Source: Streptomyces sp. NA02950 (lineage in GTDB: Bacteria; Actinomycetota; Actinomycetes; Streptomycetales; Streptomycetaceae). From it: a stretch of DNA of 64,000 bases. Below the pieces are notes generated by a model. The model did no database searches and was not told the DNA's origin. It saw only the letters and a list, made by a program, of their open reading frames with translations. Position 1 is the first letter of the stretch, and every line of letters starts with the position of its first letter. The translations under genes were made by a program, and so were the position numbers. The stretch spans positions 7,470,001-7,534,000 of the forward strand of contig NZ_CP054916.1 in assembly GCF_013364155.1 (NCBI RefSeq), given 5' to 3'. Below, one piece after another: positions 17,852 through 26,765 of this stretch.

Positions 17852-20584
17852 ATGGCCTCCCGATCCTCATCGCGGGCCCGGCTGCGCGCCGCCATTACGG
17901 CTATCGGCACGGCCGCTGTCGCCCTTGCCCTGCTGGCCGGCATGCCGTACGTGCTCTGGCAGGCAACTGGCATGCCGTGGCTCGACCAGTTCGGCTCTTG
18001 GCGGGACCTGGGCGGATGGGTCATGGAGCCCATCACTGACCCGGTCATCGTCGACCTGCTGGCCATGGTCGGCTGGGTGTGCTGGGCCGCCTTCGCCTGC
18101 TCCATCCTCAAAGAAGTCGCCTGGTACGCGGGCCATGTGCCGCAGCTGCTACGCGACCGCACGGCCCACACAGTCCACCTGGAAACCCTGTCGGCGCAGC
18201 GGACGCTGGCCGCGCTGTGTATCGGCACACTCGTCCTGGCCCTGGTCAGCCTGTGGCGGCCCTACGCCGCGAACGCTCACCCCCATGCTTCCTCAGGAGA
18301 TCTTCGCGTTCATGTAGCTTCCACGGCTCCTGTCAACCCGGCGGTATCGTCGGAAACCAAGCGCCCTTCGACAAATGAAGCGAGGGCCGCTGAGAGCCGG
18401 GATGTGGAGTACACCGTGGCTGAAGGCGACACCCTGTGGGCCATCGCCGAGGTGCACCTGGGCGATGCGCTGAAATGGCCGCGCATCTACGGCCTGAACA
18501 AGACGCGCATCCAGACCGACGGCGGCCGACTGAGCGACCCGGATCGGCTCACGCCGGGCTGGCAACTCACCATCCCCGTCACCCCATCCGCCTCATCGCC
18601 ACGGCCGCCTACTTCGCCAACGCCGCCTACCGCACCGGCGAAGCCTTCCGCTCCCTCCACATCAGCAGAAGACGCCCCCGCCCCGGCAACTCGCGGCATC
18701 AGCCCGCAGCGTGAGACAGAGAGCCGAGCCACCCCCGCCCATGCCACGAGTCATGAGCGGCCAGGGCCGGTCGCGATCAGCGTCGGGACGGCGAGCATCA
18801 TCGGCATCACCAGTGCCGCCGGTATCCTTGCCGCACTGCGTTTCTTCCGCTTCTACCGGAACCGCTCCCGCCGCCGTGGCCTCGATGCACAGGCCCCACC
18901 CCTGAGCCCTGTGGTTGAGAGGGCTGTCATGGCGGCGGGCGAGGCTGCCTTGCCCCGTACTGCGCACACCGATCCGATGACGCTGATCACGCGCCGCACT
19001 CCGCCCGCACCACCCCAGCCCGCCTCCACCGTGACGATCGGGAGTGCCAACGCCGCCGAAGTCCCGCTGGCCACTCTTGCCCGGGTCGGCGGCTGCTGCT
19101 GGACTGGGCCCGGCGCTGAGGGGGCCGCCCGTGCGCTGCTGACCGGCATCCTCACCGCGGCCGAACGCCAACGACCTGGCACGCCCCAGGTGAGAGGCGT
19201 CCTCCCCCAAGAGCTAGCCGATCGTCTGCTACCAGGCATGCCACCGAACTTCAGCGCCTTGACCGTGACCGACGATCTCGAACACGCTATCCACTGCGCG
19301 GAAGAACACCTCATCGCCCACGCCCACCACCAACGAGACACTCAAGACACCGAAGACGAGCAGGCGACGACAAAGACCGGGGAGGAAGAGCGCCGCGCAC
19401 CGGGCTCTCTCGTCCTTTTCGCCCAGCCGGATGCCGCGCACGCCGGACGCCTGACCGCTCTGGCCGACCGCACCAAGCATGGGACCCTCATCGTCCTCAC
19501 CCTCGGCACCCTGCCCGGCGCCACAAGCTGGCACATTGCCCATGACGGCACCGCCACACAACAGACAGCAACCGGCGGACAACTCGATGACCTCCAGCTG
19601 TTCCACCTTGCCCCACATGCCGGCCGCGACGTCCTGGAAGTCCTGCTCACGGCGCATGACGAGCGACCCCGCCTGCGCATGGTCCCGGGCGCCCGAGCAG
19701 CCACGCCCTGCCCTGACAACCTGGAGCAGGGCACTGCCGAGGAGCCCAAAGACGAGCCACCGGCGGCCGGACCAGAACCCGCAGAGCCCGTAAAACCCGA
19801 GGAACCACAACAGACCAAGCCGGTCCACTTGAATGTCCTCGGCCCAGTAACGCTCTACGTACAGGGAAATCCCGAACCCGTCGGAGGAGGACTGCGCGAC
19901 GAAGTACGCGAATTCCTCGCCCTCCTCGCAGCCCACCCCACTGGACTGATCGCCGACGACATCGCCCGAAGCCTGCGCCTCAGCGACGACCCCGACCACA
20001 TCGCAAGAGAATTGAAAAACCTCCGCCGCGCTGTACGACGCGTGCTGCGCGCCGCCACCGGGCAGAGCCGGGCTGAATTCATCCAGCTGCACGGAGAACT
20101 ACACAAACTCCACCCCAGCATGGTCGAAACCGATCTCGCCGCCTTTGCCCAAGCGCTCCACGAGGCAGCGACCACCACCCACACGCCCCAGCGACTGTCC
20201 GCACTGCGCCGGGCCGTCGAGCACTATCACGGCCCCTTCGCCCACGGCGGCGACTATCCCTGGAGCGACAGCGTCCGCGAGTCACTCGCGAGCAAAGCCG
20301 CCGACGCGGTCGCGGTCCTCGCCCACCACGCGGAACACACCGGCACCCGCCAGGATGCCGACGACGCACTCGCCCTGCTGGAAAGGGCCATCACCCTCAC
20401 CCCCACCCACGAACTGCTCTACCAGCACGCCATCCGCCTGCACCAAGCCGCCGGACGACACGACACAGCGCGCCACACCTTCACCCTCCTCGAACGCAAC
20501 CTCAAAGAACTCGGCCTCGAACCAGACCCCGCCACCCGCGCACTGCTCACCACTCGCACCCGCTCCGCCCACCACCTGGGATAA
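17852..20584 (+). CDS. Membrane protein with LysM and BTAD domains
   Basis: A 910-residue protein starting at the ATG at 17852. Three membrane helices at the N-terminus (AAITAIGTAAVALALLAG, VDLLAMVGWVCWAAFACS, LAALCIGTLVLALVSLW), a LysM domain at about 185-235 (YTVAEGDTLWAIAE onward), a fourth helix near 306-330, then a long Pro/Ala-rich and variable part, and a C-terminal BTAD domain with winged-helix-like part at about 660-905. BTAD modules occur in SARP-type activators. The topology puts the LysM outside and BTAD inside, so it may sense the wall and act on DNA or proteins (inference). Last gene of the Tad locus. Confidence 0.78.
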   Translation: MASRSSSRARLRAAITAIGTAAVALALLAGMPYVLWQATGMPWLDQFGSWRDLGGWVMEPITDPVIVDLLAMVGWVCWAAFACSILKEVAWYAGHVPQLLRDRTAHTVHLETLSAQRTLAALCIGTLVLALVSLWRPYAANAHPHASSGDLRVHVASTAPVNPAVSSETKRPSTNEARAAESRDVEYTVAEGDTLWAIAEVHLGDALKWPRIYGLNKTRIQTDGGRLSDPDRLTPGWQLTIPVTPSASSPRPPTSPTPPTAPAKPSAPSTSAEDAPAPATRGISPQRETESRATPAHATSHERPGPVAISVGTASIIGITSAAGILAALRFFRFYRNRSRRRGLDAQAPPLSPVVERAVMAAGEAALPRTAHTDPMTLITRRTPPAPPQPASTVTIGSANAAEVPLATLARVGGCCWTGPGAEGAARALLTGILTAAERQRPGTPQVRGVLPQELADRLLPGMPPNFSALTVTDDLEHAIHCAEEHLIAHAHHQRDTQDTEDEQATTKTGEEERRAPGSLVLFAQPDAAHAGRLTALADRTKHGTLIVLTLGTLPGATSWHIAHDGTATQQTATGGQLDDLQLFHLAPHAGRDVLEVLLTAHDERPRLRMVPGARAATPCPDNLEQGTAEEPKDEPPAAGPEPAEPVKPEEPQQTKPVHLNVLGPVTLYVQGNPEPVGGGLRDEVREFLALLAAHPTGLIADDIARSLRLSDDPDHIARELKNLRRAVRRVLRAATGQSRAEFIQLHGELHKLHPSMVETDLAAFAQALHEAATTTHTPQRLSALRRAVEHYHGPFAHGGDYPWSDSVRESLASKAADAVAVLAHHAEHTGTRQDADDALALLERAITLTPTHELLYQHAIRLHQAAGRHDTARHTFTLLERNLKELGLEPDPATRALLTTRTRSAHHLG

Positions 20585-20984
20585 CCAGCTCCCTCCCGCC
20601 AGGCGCCGGGACTCCTGACATCTCCACAGGTCACTGGTACTTGCCGTGTGGCTCGGCCAGCTCGGGTGGCGTACCCCCCGTCGATCCGGGGTTCGTTCCG
20701 GGGGCCGATTCGGGGCCCGGCCTTGGATGCGACACCCCAGGCACCGGATCGCCGCAGGTCACAGCTCCTGCGAGCCGGGAGCCAGCGAGGGCGACTGTAT
20801 ATCGGTACAGCAACGCACCCCGATCTACCTGACCGGCCGCCCCGGCCCCTCGGCCTCATGAACACAGGCCATTGCACTGTCCCTGGCCTCTGGCGTGTTG
20901 CCCCGTCACCAGCACTTTTCATTCCCTGCCGGCCGTCAGCCTGGGCCAGATCTGAGGCGCGGCGGCACCCAGGCGTCAGCCGAA
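20585..20984. other. Intergenic stretch downstream of the Tad locus
   Basis: About 400 bases with no recognised gene. The frames seen here have no family features and are continuous with the 14-bp repeat. It may hold a terminator for the Tad operon, but I see no clear stem-loop with a T run. Confidence 0.4.
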
Positions 20985-21091
20985 GGTGCCGCCGTGCCGG
21001 TGCCGCCGTGCCGGTGCCGCCGTGCCGGTGCCGCCGTGCCGGTGCCGCCGTGCCGGTGCCGCCGTGCCGGTGCCGCCGTGCCGGTGCCGCC
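20985..21091. repeat. 14-bp tandem repeat, 7.6 copies
   Basis: The unit is GGTGCCGCCGTGCC, identical in seven consecutive copies (20985-21082) and followed by a partial one to 21091. Fourteen is not a multiple of three, so a coding frame through it cycles through three reading frames. It lies 30 bases before the conserved upstream element of the MoxR operon. Confidence 0.9.
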
Positions 21092-21121
21092 TGGGGAAGC
21101 GTCGTCCATCCCGACCTGCAC

Positions 21122-21264
21122 GACGCATTGCGTCGCACGCCTGCATTTTGCCATTAACTAGCGTCGTGAATTCGCGAGAATTCCAGCAATTCCAAGCCTG
21201 AATTAATACCGAAGCGCCCCGCGAGTCGAGCTATATTAGTTGTGTTCCCGGGGAATCCCGGGAA
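21122..21264 (+). promoter_or_regulatory. Composite upstream element, copy 1 (before the MoxR-vWA operon)
   Basis: Starts with the palindrome GACGCATTGCGTC (21122-21134) and ends with TTCCCGGG-GAAT-CCCGGGAA (21245-21264). In between are an AGCAATTC motif and GTCGAGCTAT. The same order of motifs occurs at 24764-24906 before the DUF317 operon. The two palindromes and the AT-rich middle suggest a regulator-bound promoter region. Copy 1 lies about 210 bases ahead of the AAA start at 21478. Confidence 0.7.
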
Positions 21265-21360
21265 GAAATTCCCGTTAATGGGGCCCGCCCGAATACGGAT
21301 GACGGGTGGAGTGTGCCCGAAAGGTGGCGGGCAGCCGTGAAAGGAAAGGAGAGATGCGCA

Positions 21361-21459
21361 ATGGGCGTGAATGCCGACATGCGCATTCTGCCTGGCCCCG
21401 AGGCCGGCCAGTCCGGCACCGCCACCTTTGACCGCCCGCCCCGTTTCCGCGCCCTGTGA
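21361..21459 (+). CDS. Small leader ORF of 32 residues
   Basis: AAGGAG lies about nine bases before the ATG. The peptide is MGVNADMRILPGPEAG followed by 16 more residues, with no family. It ends 19 bases before the AAA start. The second operon has a leader ORF in the same place, so a translation-coupled or regulatory role is possible. An overlapping ATG at 21354 reads a different frame. Confidence 0.35.
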   Translation: MGVNADMRILPGPEAGQSGTATFDRPPRFRAL

Positions 21460-21477
21460 CGAACGAAAGGCCATGTG

Positions 21478-22692
21478 ATGACCAGCACCGCCCAGCCGCC
21501 CACCCCGCCCACCCCGCCCACCCCGCCCACGACGCCTGCCACGCCTGGACCGAACTCATTGACAGGACCAGTGCCTTCGGCGGCCACGGCGAGCAGCAGG
21601 GCGCGCCCGGGTGAGTTGCGGGCCTGGATCGCGAAAATCCTGGCCACTAGCCCATCGGGTGCGCAGTTCAGTGTCACGGAACTGGCACACACGCTCGGGC
21701 ATTCGGGCGGCGCGGTCGGTAACGCCTGCGAGACCCTGGTGGCCCGGGGCGAGGCGGAGAGGGTCGGCTCCAAACCCCGTATGTACCGGGCCACGGGCCT
21801 TACCGCCGGTGCTGTACAGCACACGGTGACCATGGCGCCCAGTCCAGGCGGTATGCCTCCGGCGCCACGACCGGCCACCCCGCCGCCGGGCGGGAAGCCC
21901 GACCCGGTCACCCGGCCCAACGGGCAGCGCTATCACCCCAGGGCACTGGCCAAACTGCCCGATGTCGAGGCGCTGCGGCGGCTGCGTGAGGCAAGCGTGC
22001 CGGTGTTGCTGTACGGACCACCGGGCACCGGGAAGACGTCGCTGATCGAGGCAGCCTTCCCAGATCTGATCACGGTTGCCGGGGACGGTGATACGACGGT
22101 CGGTGACCTGATCGGCGAGTACACCCAGGACGAGAACGGCGGCTACCAGTTCGTCTACGGCCCGCTGGTGACGGCGATGCAGGAGGGGCACGCCCTGTTG
22201 CTGGATGACGCGACGCTGATCTCCCCGAAGGTGCTGGCAGCGTTGTATCCGGCGATGGACGGGCGGCGTCAGATCCAGGTCAAGGCGCACAAAGGCGAGA
22301 CGGTGACCGCCGCTGACGGGTTCTATGTGATCGCCGGTCACAACCCCGGAGTCCATGGCGCGGTCCTGACCGAGGCTCTGGCGAGCAGGTTTTCGGTGCA
22401 GGTCCAGGTGGGTTCCGACTACGACCTTGCCGCCGCCTTGAAGATCAACAGGACGGCGGTGCGGATCGCCCGTCACCTGGCCACCAGCCAGCAGGCGGGC
22501 GAGGTGGGATGGGCCCCGCAGCTACGGGAGTTGATCGCCTTCCAGAAGATCGCTGATGTCCTGGGCGCCGATGCTGCCTTCGCCAACCTGGTCGGCATCG
22601 CCCCCCTGGAAGACCGTGACACGGTCGCTGAAATCGTCACCAAGGCCCTGGGCAGGCCCGTCACCGCCCTGGCCCTCGGCCGCCAACTCTGA
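21478..22692 (+). CDS. MoxR-type AAA ATPase with N-terminal winged helix
   Basis: A 404-residue protein. A Pro/Thr-rich start (PPTPPTPPTPP) is followed by a winged-helix-like domain at about 45-105 (FSVTELAHTLGHSGGAVGNA onward), then a CbbQ/NorQ-like MoxR AAA core: Walker A GPPGTGKTS at 180-188, Walker B HALLLDDATLI, and ALASRFSVQ as the sensor region. MoxR ATPases act as chaperones that remodel a vWA partner, and the next gene is one. The fused wHTH is unusual. Alternative GTG at 21475. Confidence 0.85.
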   Translation: MTSTAQPPTPPTPPTPPTTPATPGPNSLTGPVPSAATASSRARPGELRAWIAKILATSPSGAQFSVTELAHTLGHSGGAVGNACETLVARGEAERVGSKPRMYRATGLTAGAVQHTVTMAPSPGGMPPAPRPATPPPGGKPDPVTRPNGQRYHPRALAKLPDVEALRRLREASVPVLLYGPPGTGKTSLIEAAFPDLITVAGDGDTTVGDLIGEYTQDENGGYQFVYGPLVTAMQEGHALLLDDATLISPKVLAALYPAMDGRRQIQVKAHKGETVTAADGFYVIAGHNPGVHGAVLTEALASRFSVQVQVGSDYDLAAALKINRTAVRIARHLATSQQAGEVGWAPQLRELIAFQKIADVLGADAAFANLVGIAPLEDRDTVAEIVTKALGRPVTALALGRQL

Positions 22693-22779
22693 TCCCATTC
22701 CTCGCCCCGCCGCCCTCGCCCCGCCGCTTCCGGCCACCAGCCGACCCCCAGGACACCTTAAGGAAGGGACCGATCAGCC

Positions 22780-24588
22780 ATGCCCACGCAGACCCAGGCC
22801 CATGTACAGCACCAGCCACCCGCCTTGTCCGAGTCCGAATGGGCCCAGGCCCGTTGGGAGGACGACGGCGGACCACCCTTCGAGCCGAGCCCCGCACACC
22901 AGGCCAGGCAGTGGCTGCGGATCTCCGCCGCCCTGACACACCGGTTGCCGGAACTGGCGGGGCGCGAGGATGTGATCGTCACCTGTGAGCTGGGCACCCG
23001 GTCCGGCGCCCCAGCCGCCTTCTATCCCGCCACAGCCTCCCTGGAAATCGACACCGCGCTCTTCGCCCCTCTGAACCCGGTCACCATCAACCCGAGACGG
23101 GCCGGGGACGAGGAGCGCTATCCGGTGGCCTGGGGCGCGCTGGTGCACGAGGCCGCACACGCCGCCCACAGCCTCTGGACCACCCCACCCGAACTACGCG
23201 GCACAGCCTTCGACTCGGCAGCCGCACTCCTGGAAGAGGCGCGCGCTGAAGGCGCCCACCTTGCCTGCCGCGCCGCCGACCGCCGGTTCCTGAGAGCCTG
23301 TACCCACACCCTGATCCTGGCGGACATCAACGCCCAAACGCCCAGCGACCGGTGGCAGGCCGCCTTCGCCGCCGGTCTGGTCCTCGCCCGCCGCGACGCC
23401 GGAATCCTCGACCCCGACGAGACCGAACCCCTGGAACAGACCGTCACCGGCATTCTCGGCCCCGACCTCCTAAACACACTGACGGCCATCTGGACGGCCG
23501 CACACGCCACCGGTGACGACGACGGGCCCGGAATGCTCGAGCACGCACGCGCCTGGTGCCAGGCGCTGGGCACCGAACCCACCGGGCCGGAACCGGTAGG
23601 CGTCGGACGGCCAGGCGAGCTGGCCGAGGCGGTCGGGAAAGTCGTCGGACGGGTCCAGGCGAACGAGGCTGCTCAGGCCGCAGCCCAGGCCCAGGCCGCT
23701 GCCGCGCGAGCTGTCCGGGCCCGGGCGAAGGCTGCCGAGGCGGCCCGCGCACGGCAGGCCGCTCGAACAGCGGACCGCGTATTTGCACACCCGACGCGCC
23801 CGTTCACCCCAGGCAGACCGGGCAGAGGAGGCAGCAGTTCGCCGGTGACCGGCACGCGGCCACCGACCGGGGCCGAGAAGTCGGCCGCCGGACAGATGGC
23901 CAGGGCGCTGCGGACTGCCGCCTACCGGGAACGCATCACCACCGTGACCGCCTCGGCTGCCCCGCCCGGTCGCCTCAACATGCGCCAGGCCCTGGCCCGG
24001 GACGCTCAAAGGGCCGCAGGCGCTACCCCGACTGCCACACCCTGGGTGCGTACCGCACACCGGCCCAGCCCAACTCCACCACTGCGGGTCGGCATCGCCG
24101 TGGACGTATCCGGGTCGATGGGCGCCGCCGCCGATCCCATCTCCTCGGCCGCATGGATCCTCGCCAAGGCCACCGCACTGACCGACCCCGACTCGCGCAC
24201 CGCGACCGTGGCCTACAACCGGTCCCTGACCGCCATCACCGCCCCCGGTCGCACCCCAACACAGGTCACCCAGTTCAAGGCAGGCGGTGTCGGCCACAGC
24301 CTCGCCGAAGCCATCGACGCCCTGTCCGCCGGGCTCGTCCTCACCCAACCAGGCGCGGGCCGCCTGCTGGTGATCGCCTCCGACGGCTACTACTCAACGG
24401 GTGAAGCCGCCCGGGCCAGCGTACGCGTCACCGCCCTGCACAAGGCCGGTTGCGCGGTGCTATGGCTCGCCTTCGCCCCCGACCCCTACCCGCTGCCCGG
24501 CGCCACCCTGTTGGAACTGACCGATCCGGCCCGCGCAACCGCCGCGATCGCCAAGGCCGCAACCGCAGCCCTCACCACCGCCCCATAA
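22780..24588 (+). CDS. vWA protein with an HEAAH metalloprotease-like motif
   Basis: A 602-residue protein. The N-terminal third has HEAAH at 123-127 and Glu residues at 152-153 (LLEEARAEG), the spacing of a zinc metallopeptidase (HExxH plus a downstream Glu). The middle (about 290-330) is an Ala/Arg-rich coiled-coil-like stretch. The C-terminal vWA domain starts at about 435 with the MIDAS DVSGSMG (D442, S444, S446). Its partner is the upstream MoxR ATPase, 87 bases away. A metal-binding, possibly proteolytic vWA subunit is inferred; catalytic activity is not shown. Confidence 0.8.
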   Translation: MPTQTQAHVQHQPPALSESEWAQARWEDDGGPPFEPSPAHQARQWLRISAALTHRLPELAGREDVIVTCELGTRSGAPAAFYPATASLEIDTALFAPLNPVTINPRRAGDEERYPVAWGALVHEAAHAAHSLWTTPPELRGTAFDSAAALLEEARAEGAHLACRAADRRFLRACTHTLILADINAQTPSDRWQAAFAAGLVLARRDAGILDPDETEPLEQTVTGILGPDLLNTLTAIWTAAHATGDDDGPGMLEHARAWCQALGTEPTGPEPVGVGRPGELAEAVGKVVGRVQANEAAQAAAQAQAAAARAVRARAKAAEAARARQAARTADRVFAHPTRPFTPGRPGRGGSSSPVTGTRPPTGAEKSAAGQMARALRTAAYRERITTVTASAAPPGRLNMRQALARDAQRAAGATPTATPWVRTAHRPSPTPPLRVGIAVDVSGSMGAAADPISSAAWILAKATALTDPDSRTATVAYNRSLTAITAPGRTPTQVTQFKAGGVGHSLAEAIDALSAGLVLTQPGAGRLLVIASDGYYSTGEAARASVRVTALHKAGCAVLWLAFAPDPYPLPGATLLELTDPARATAAIAKAATAALTTAP

Positions 24589-24763
24589 CACCTCAACCTG
24601 CCGACCCGGCCCGCACCACAGCCACAACAGCAAACGCCCACAACTACCGCCCCCGGCCCAGCACCGGGCCGGGGCCCGGGGACCGCGAATCGGTCGCATA
24701 TCCGAAACACGCGCCGCCGGACCCGCGGTGACCAGGGAAAGTGTCGTACGCCGGGCGATGCTC

Positions 24764-24906
24764 GACGCATTGCGTCGCACGCTCACCAATACGCCTTAGT
24801 TCCCGTCGCAAAGCCCCGCGAATTCTAGCAATTCAGGGCCCGAATTCAGGCTTGCTTGTCCCATGGGTCGAGCTATGGTGGTCGCATTCCCCGGAAATCC
24901 CGGGAA
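24764..24906 (+). promoter_or_regulatory. Composite upstream element, copy 2 (before the DUF317 operon)
   Basis: GACGCATTGCGTC at 24764-24776, an AGCAATTC motif, GTCGAGCTAT and TTCCCCGG-AAAT-CCCGGGAA at 24887-24906. The order matches copy 1, with one mismatch in the last palindrome (TTCCCCGG for TTCCCGGG). It begins about 400 bases before the DUF317 start at 25167. Both operons are therefore probably under the same regulator. Confidence 0.7.
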
Positions 24907-24975
24907 GTCAATTATCGAATTACTCCAGCGAATTCCGACCGTAGGACGGTTTTGCCTAAAAGGAGGTGCCGGATC

Positions 24976-25170
24976 TTGCAGTCGAATGCGAACTCGACGA
25001 TCCAGCACCCTCGGGCACACGGGCTTCCCTGGCGGGATGCCAGGCGAGATGCGTTCAACCAGGCACTGACCGCGCCTGCCACGGCCCCAAGCCCCGCCCG
25101 GCGCCCGCGCGCCATGGCAAAGAACCACACCTCGTTTCTCTATTCCTCTAGGAAGGAGCCCGCATCATGA
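24976..25170 (+). CDS. Small leader ORF of 64 residues, coupled to DUF317 gene
   Basis: AGGAGG stands nine bases before a TTG. The frame gives 64 residues, Ala/Pro/Arg-rich, no family, and its stop overlaps the DUF317 ATG as ATGA. Position and coupling mirror the leader ORF of the MoxR operon. TTG starts are rare, so this needs ribosome data. Confidence 0.35.
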   Translation: MQSNANSTIQHPRAHGLPWRDARRDAFNQALTAPATAPSPARRPRAMAKNHTSFLYSSRKEPAS

Positions 25171-25883
25171 AACACTCCACCGCCGGTGCCCGCATTCCGC
25201 TGCACCCCAACCCCTGCTATCTGACCGCCAGCGACGGGCGCACCGACGCCGCCTTCGCCCCGCTTATCGGGCCCAAATGGCACAAGCGGCAAGACGAGTG
25301 GGGCAACTACCACGCCTTCGGCGATCACAGTCGCCTCCACATCGGGCTCATCCCGGAATACTGCGAACTGGCCGAACCCATCGGCCTGTGGCACATCGAA
25401 GCCCGCCCCCACCGCCACGCCCCCACGGTGTGGCGCGCGGCGATGAGCCATCACACCCCGCCCGAGATCATCGCCGCCCTCACCACCGCACTGGCCGCCG
25501 ACGTCGACAGTGGCAGCGACCGCCCGCCCTACCTCCACAACACCGGCCACCCGGACACCGTCTGGCACCCCCTGACCGAGGCCGGATGGCGGTACAGCAC
25601 CAGCGACTTCGGGGCCCGCGCCCTGGCACCGGATCTGCTCGCCGAAGTCACCCACACCCCGCCACGCCCGGGCCCCGCCTTGGACCAGGCCCGCGAGGAG
25701 GCGTGGCAGGTCGAGGTACGGACCAGCGATGGAGACGAGGCGCCGTGGTGGGCCGAATTCCACAACGCCACCCCGGCCCACCTGATCACCAGCTTCACCA
25801 CGGCCCTGGCATCCCCGCAGCCGCTGCGGCGTATGGGGAACACCCTCCCGCCCCAGGCCCGCCACCTGATCAACGGCTCCTGA
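25167..25883 (+). CDS. Tandem DUF317 protein
   Basis: A 238-residue protein with two DUF317-like halves, each ending in a TPxxII/LITSFTTAL-type helix (HTPPEIIAALTTALA near 95, ATPAHLITSFTTALA near 205). Streptomyces DUF317 proteins have no known activity. ATG at 25167 with AGGAAGGAG about 10 bases before. First long gene of the second operon. Confidence 0.8.
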   Translation: MKHSTAGARIPLHPNPCYLTASDGRTDAAFAPLIGPKWHKRQDEWGNYHAFGDHSRLHIGLIPEYCELAEPIGLWHIEARPHRHAPTVWRAAMSHHTPPEIIAALTTALAADVDSGSDRPPYLHNTGHPDTVWHPLTEAGWRYSTSDFGARALAPDLLAEVTHTPPRPGPALDQAREEAWQVEVRTSDGDEAPWWAEFHNATPAHLITSFTTALASPQPLRRMGNTLPPQARHLINGS

Positions 25884-25897
25884 GCACCTCGCAGGCA

Positions 25898-25935
25898 GGG
25901 TGCCGCCCCGCACACCCCGGGCCGGGGCGGCACCC
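25898..25935 (+). terminator. Strong stem-loop between the two DUF317 genes
   Basis: A perfect 13-bp stem (GGGTGCCGCCCCG / CGGGGCGGCACCC) with a 12-base loop, just after the first DUF317 stop. No T run follows, so it may be a partial terminator or processing site rather than a full stop. Confidence 0.55.
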
Positions 25936-25980
25936 CGACCACCCACCCAGCCAACCCCCGAACAAACGGAGACGACCCTC

Positions 25981-26703
25981 GTGACACACCACCCCCGAAG
26001 CAGGCAGCCGTATCTGATCGTGCCCCGCTACCTCGCGGGCCCGGACCCCGAAGCCACGACCACCGCCGCACACGTCCTGCAAGCCGCCGGTTGGCGCACT
26101 GAGCACACACCCCACCACACCGACTACAGCGACCCCAGCGGCCTGTGCCAGGCACGCCACCTCGCCGATATCACCGACCCGAAGCGCCCCGAGCAGCCCC
26201 TGATGAACTGGGAGTTCACCGCCAGCCCGGTGCACGATGGGCCCGCGGCCTGGACGGCATGGTTCTGCCGGGACACCCCGCCGGAGATCATCGCTGCCTT
26301 CGCTGCCGCCCTCGCCGATGACACCCCCCTTCCCACCCCGGGCACGGGTCCGCACTACCTCCAGCCACCCACCTCCCCCGAACATGCGACGACCCCGCTG
26401 GCGGCAGCCGGATGGACGCGCGACCTCGGGAACGGCGAAACCGCCTGGTACGGCCCCCATCAGCAGGCAACCGTCGTCACCCCACGCTTCCCGCACACGA
26501 GCCACGGAGGCGCGGCGAGCTGGTTGTGCGCAGCCCGCCGCGCGACCGATCTGACCGTGCTGTGGCTCGTTCTCGCCTGCCCCCACACCCCAACCCACCT
26601 GGTCGCCGCCCTCTGCCGGGCCATCACCGATCCGACCCCGGTCCCACGACGCACCCTGCCCAACCCAGAGGCCGGGGCACTCACCATCACTCACCCGGCC
26701 TGA
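25981..26703 (+). CDS. Tandem DUF317 protein
   Basis: A 240-residue protein with the DUF317 opening VPRYLAGPDPE and two domain halves ending in TPPEIIAAFAAALAD and TPTHLVAALCRAI. The GTG at 25981 is the natural start because the family begins there; a frame opening at 25900 is longer. Second in the operon. Confidence 0.78.
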   Translation: MTHHPRSRQPYLIVPRYLAGPDPEATTTAAHVLQAAGWRTEHTPHHTDYSDPSGLCQARHLADITDPKRPEQPLMNWEFTASPVHDGPAAWTAWFCRDTPPEIIAAFAAALADDTPLPTPGTGPHYLQPPTSPEHATTPLAAAGWTRDLGNGETAWYGPHQQATVVTPRFPHTSHGGAASWLCAARRATDLTVLWLVLACPHTPTHLVAALCRAITDPTPVPRRTLPNPEAGALTITHPA

Positions 26704-26765
26704 CCGCCCACGGTCTCGCAGCGCCAACGCCTGCGCCCCCACCATGCCGCACTGCTCCCCGGCCG

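Noticed and set aside
20419..21138. Minus-strand frame of 239 residues with TAAPARRH repeats
   Set aside because: The repeat text comes only from the 14-bp DNA repeat; no ribosome site or family.
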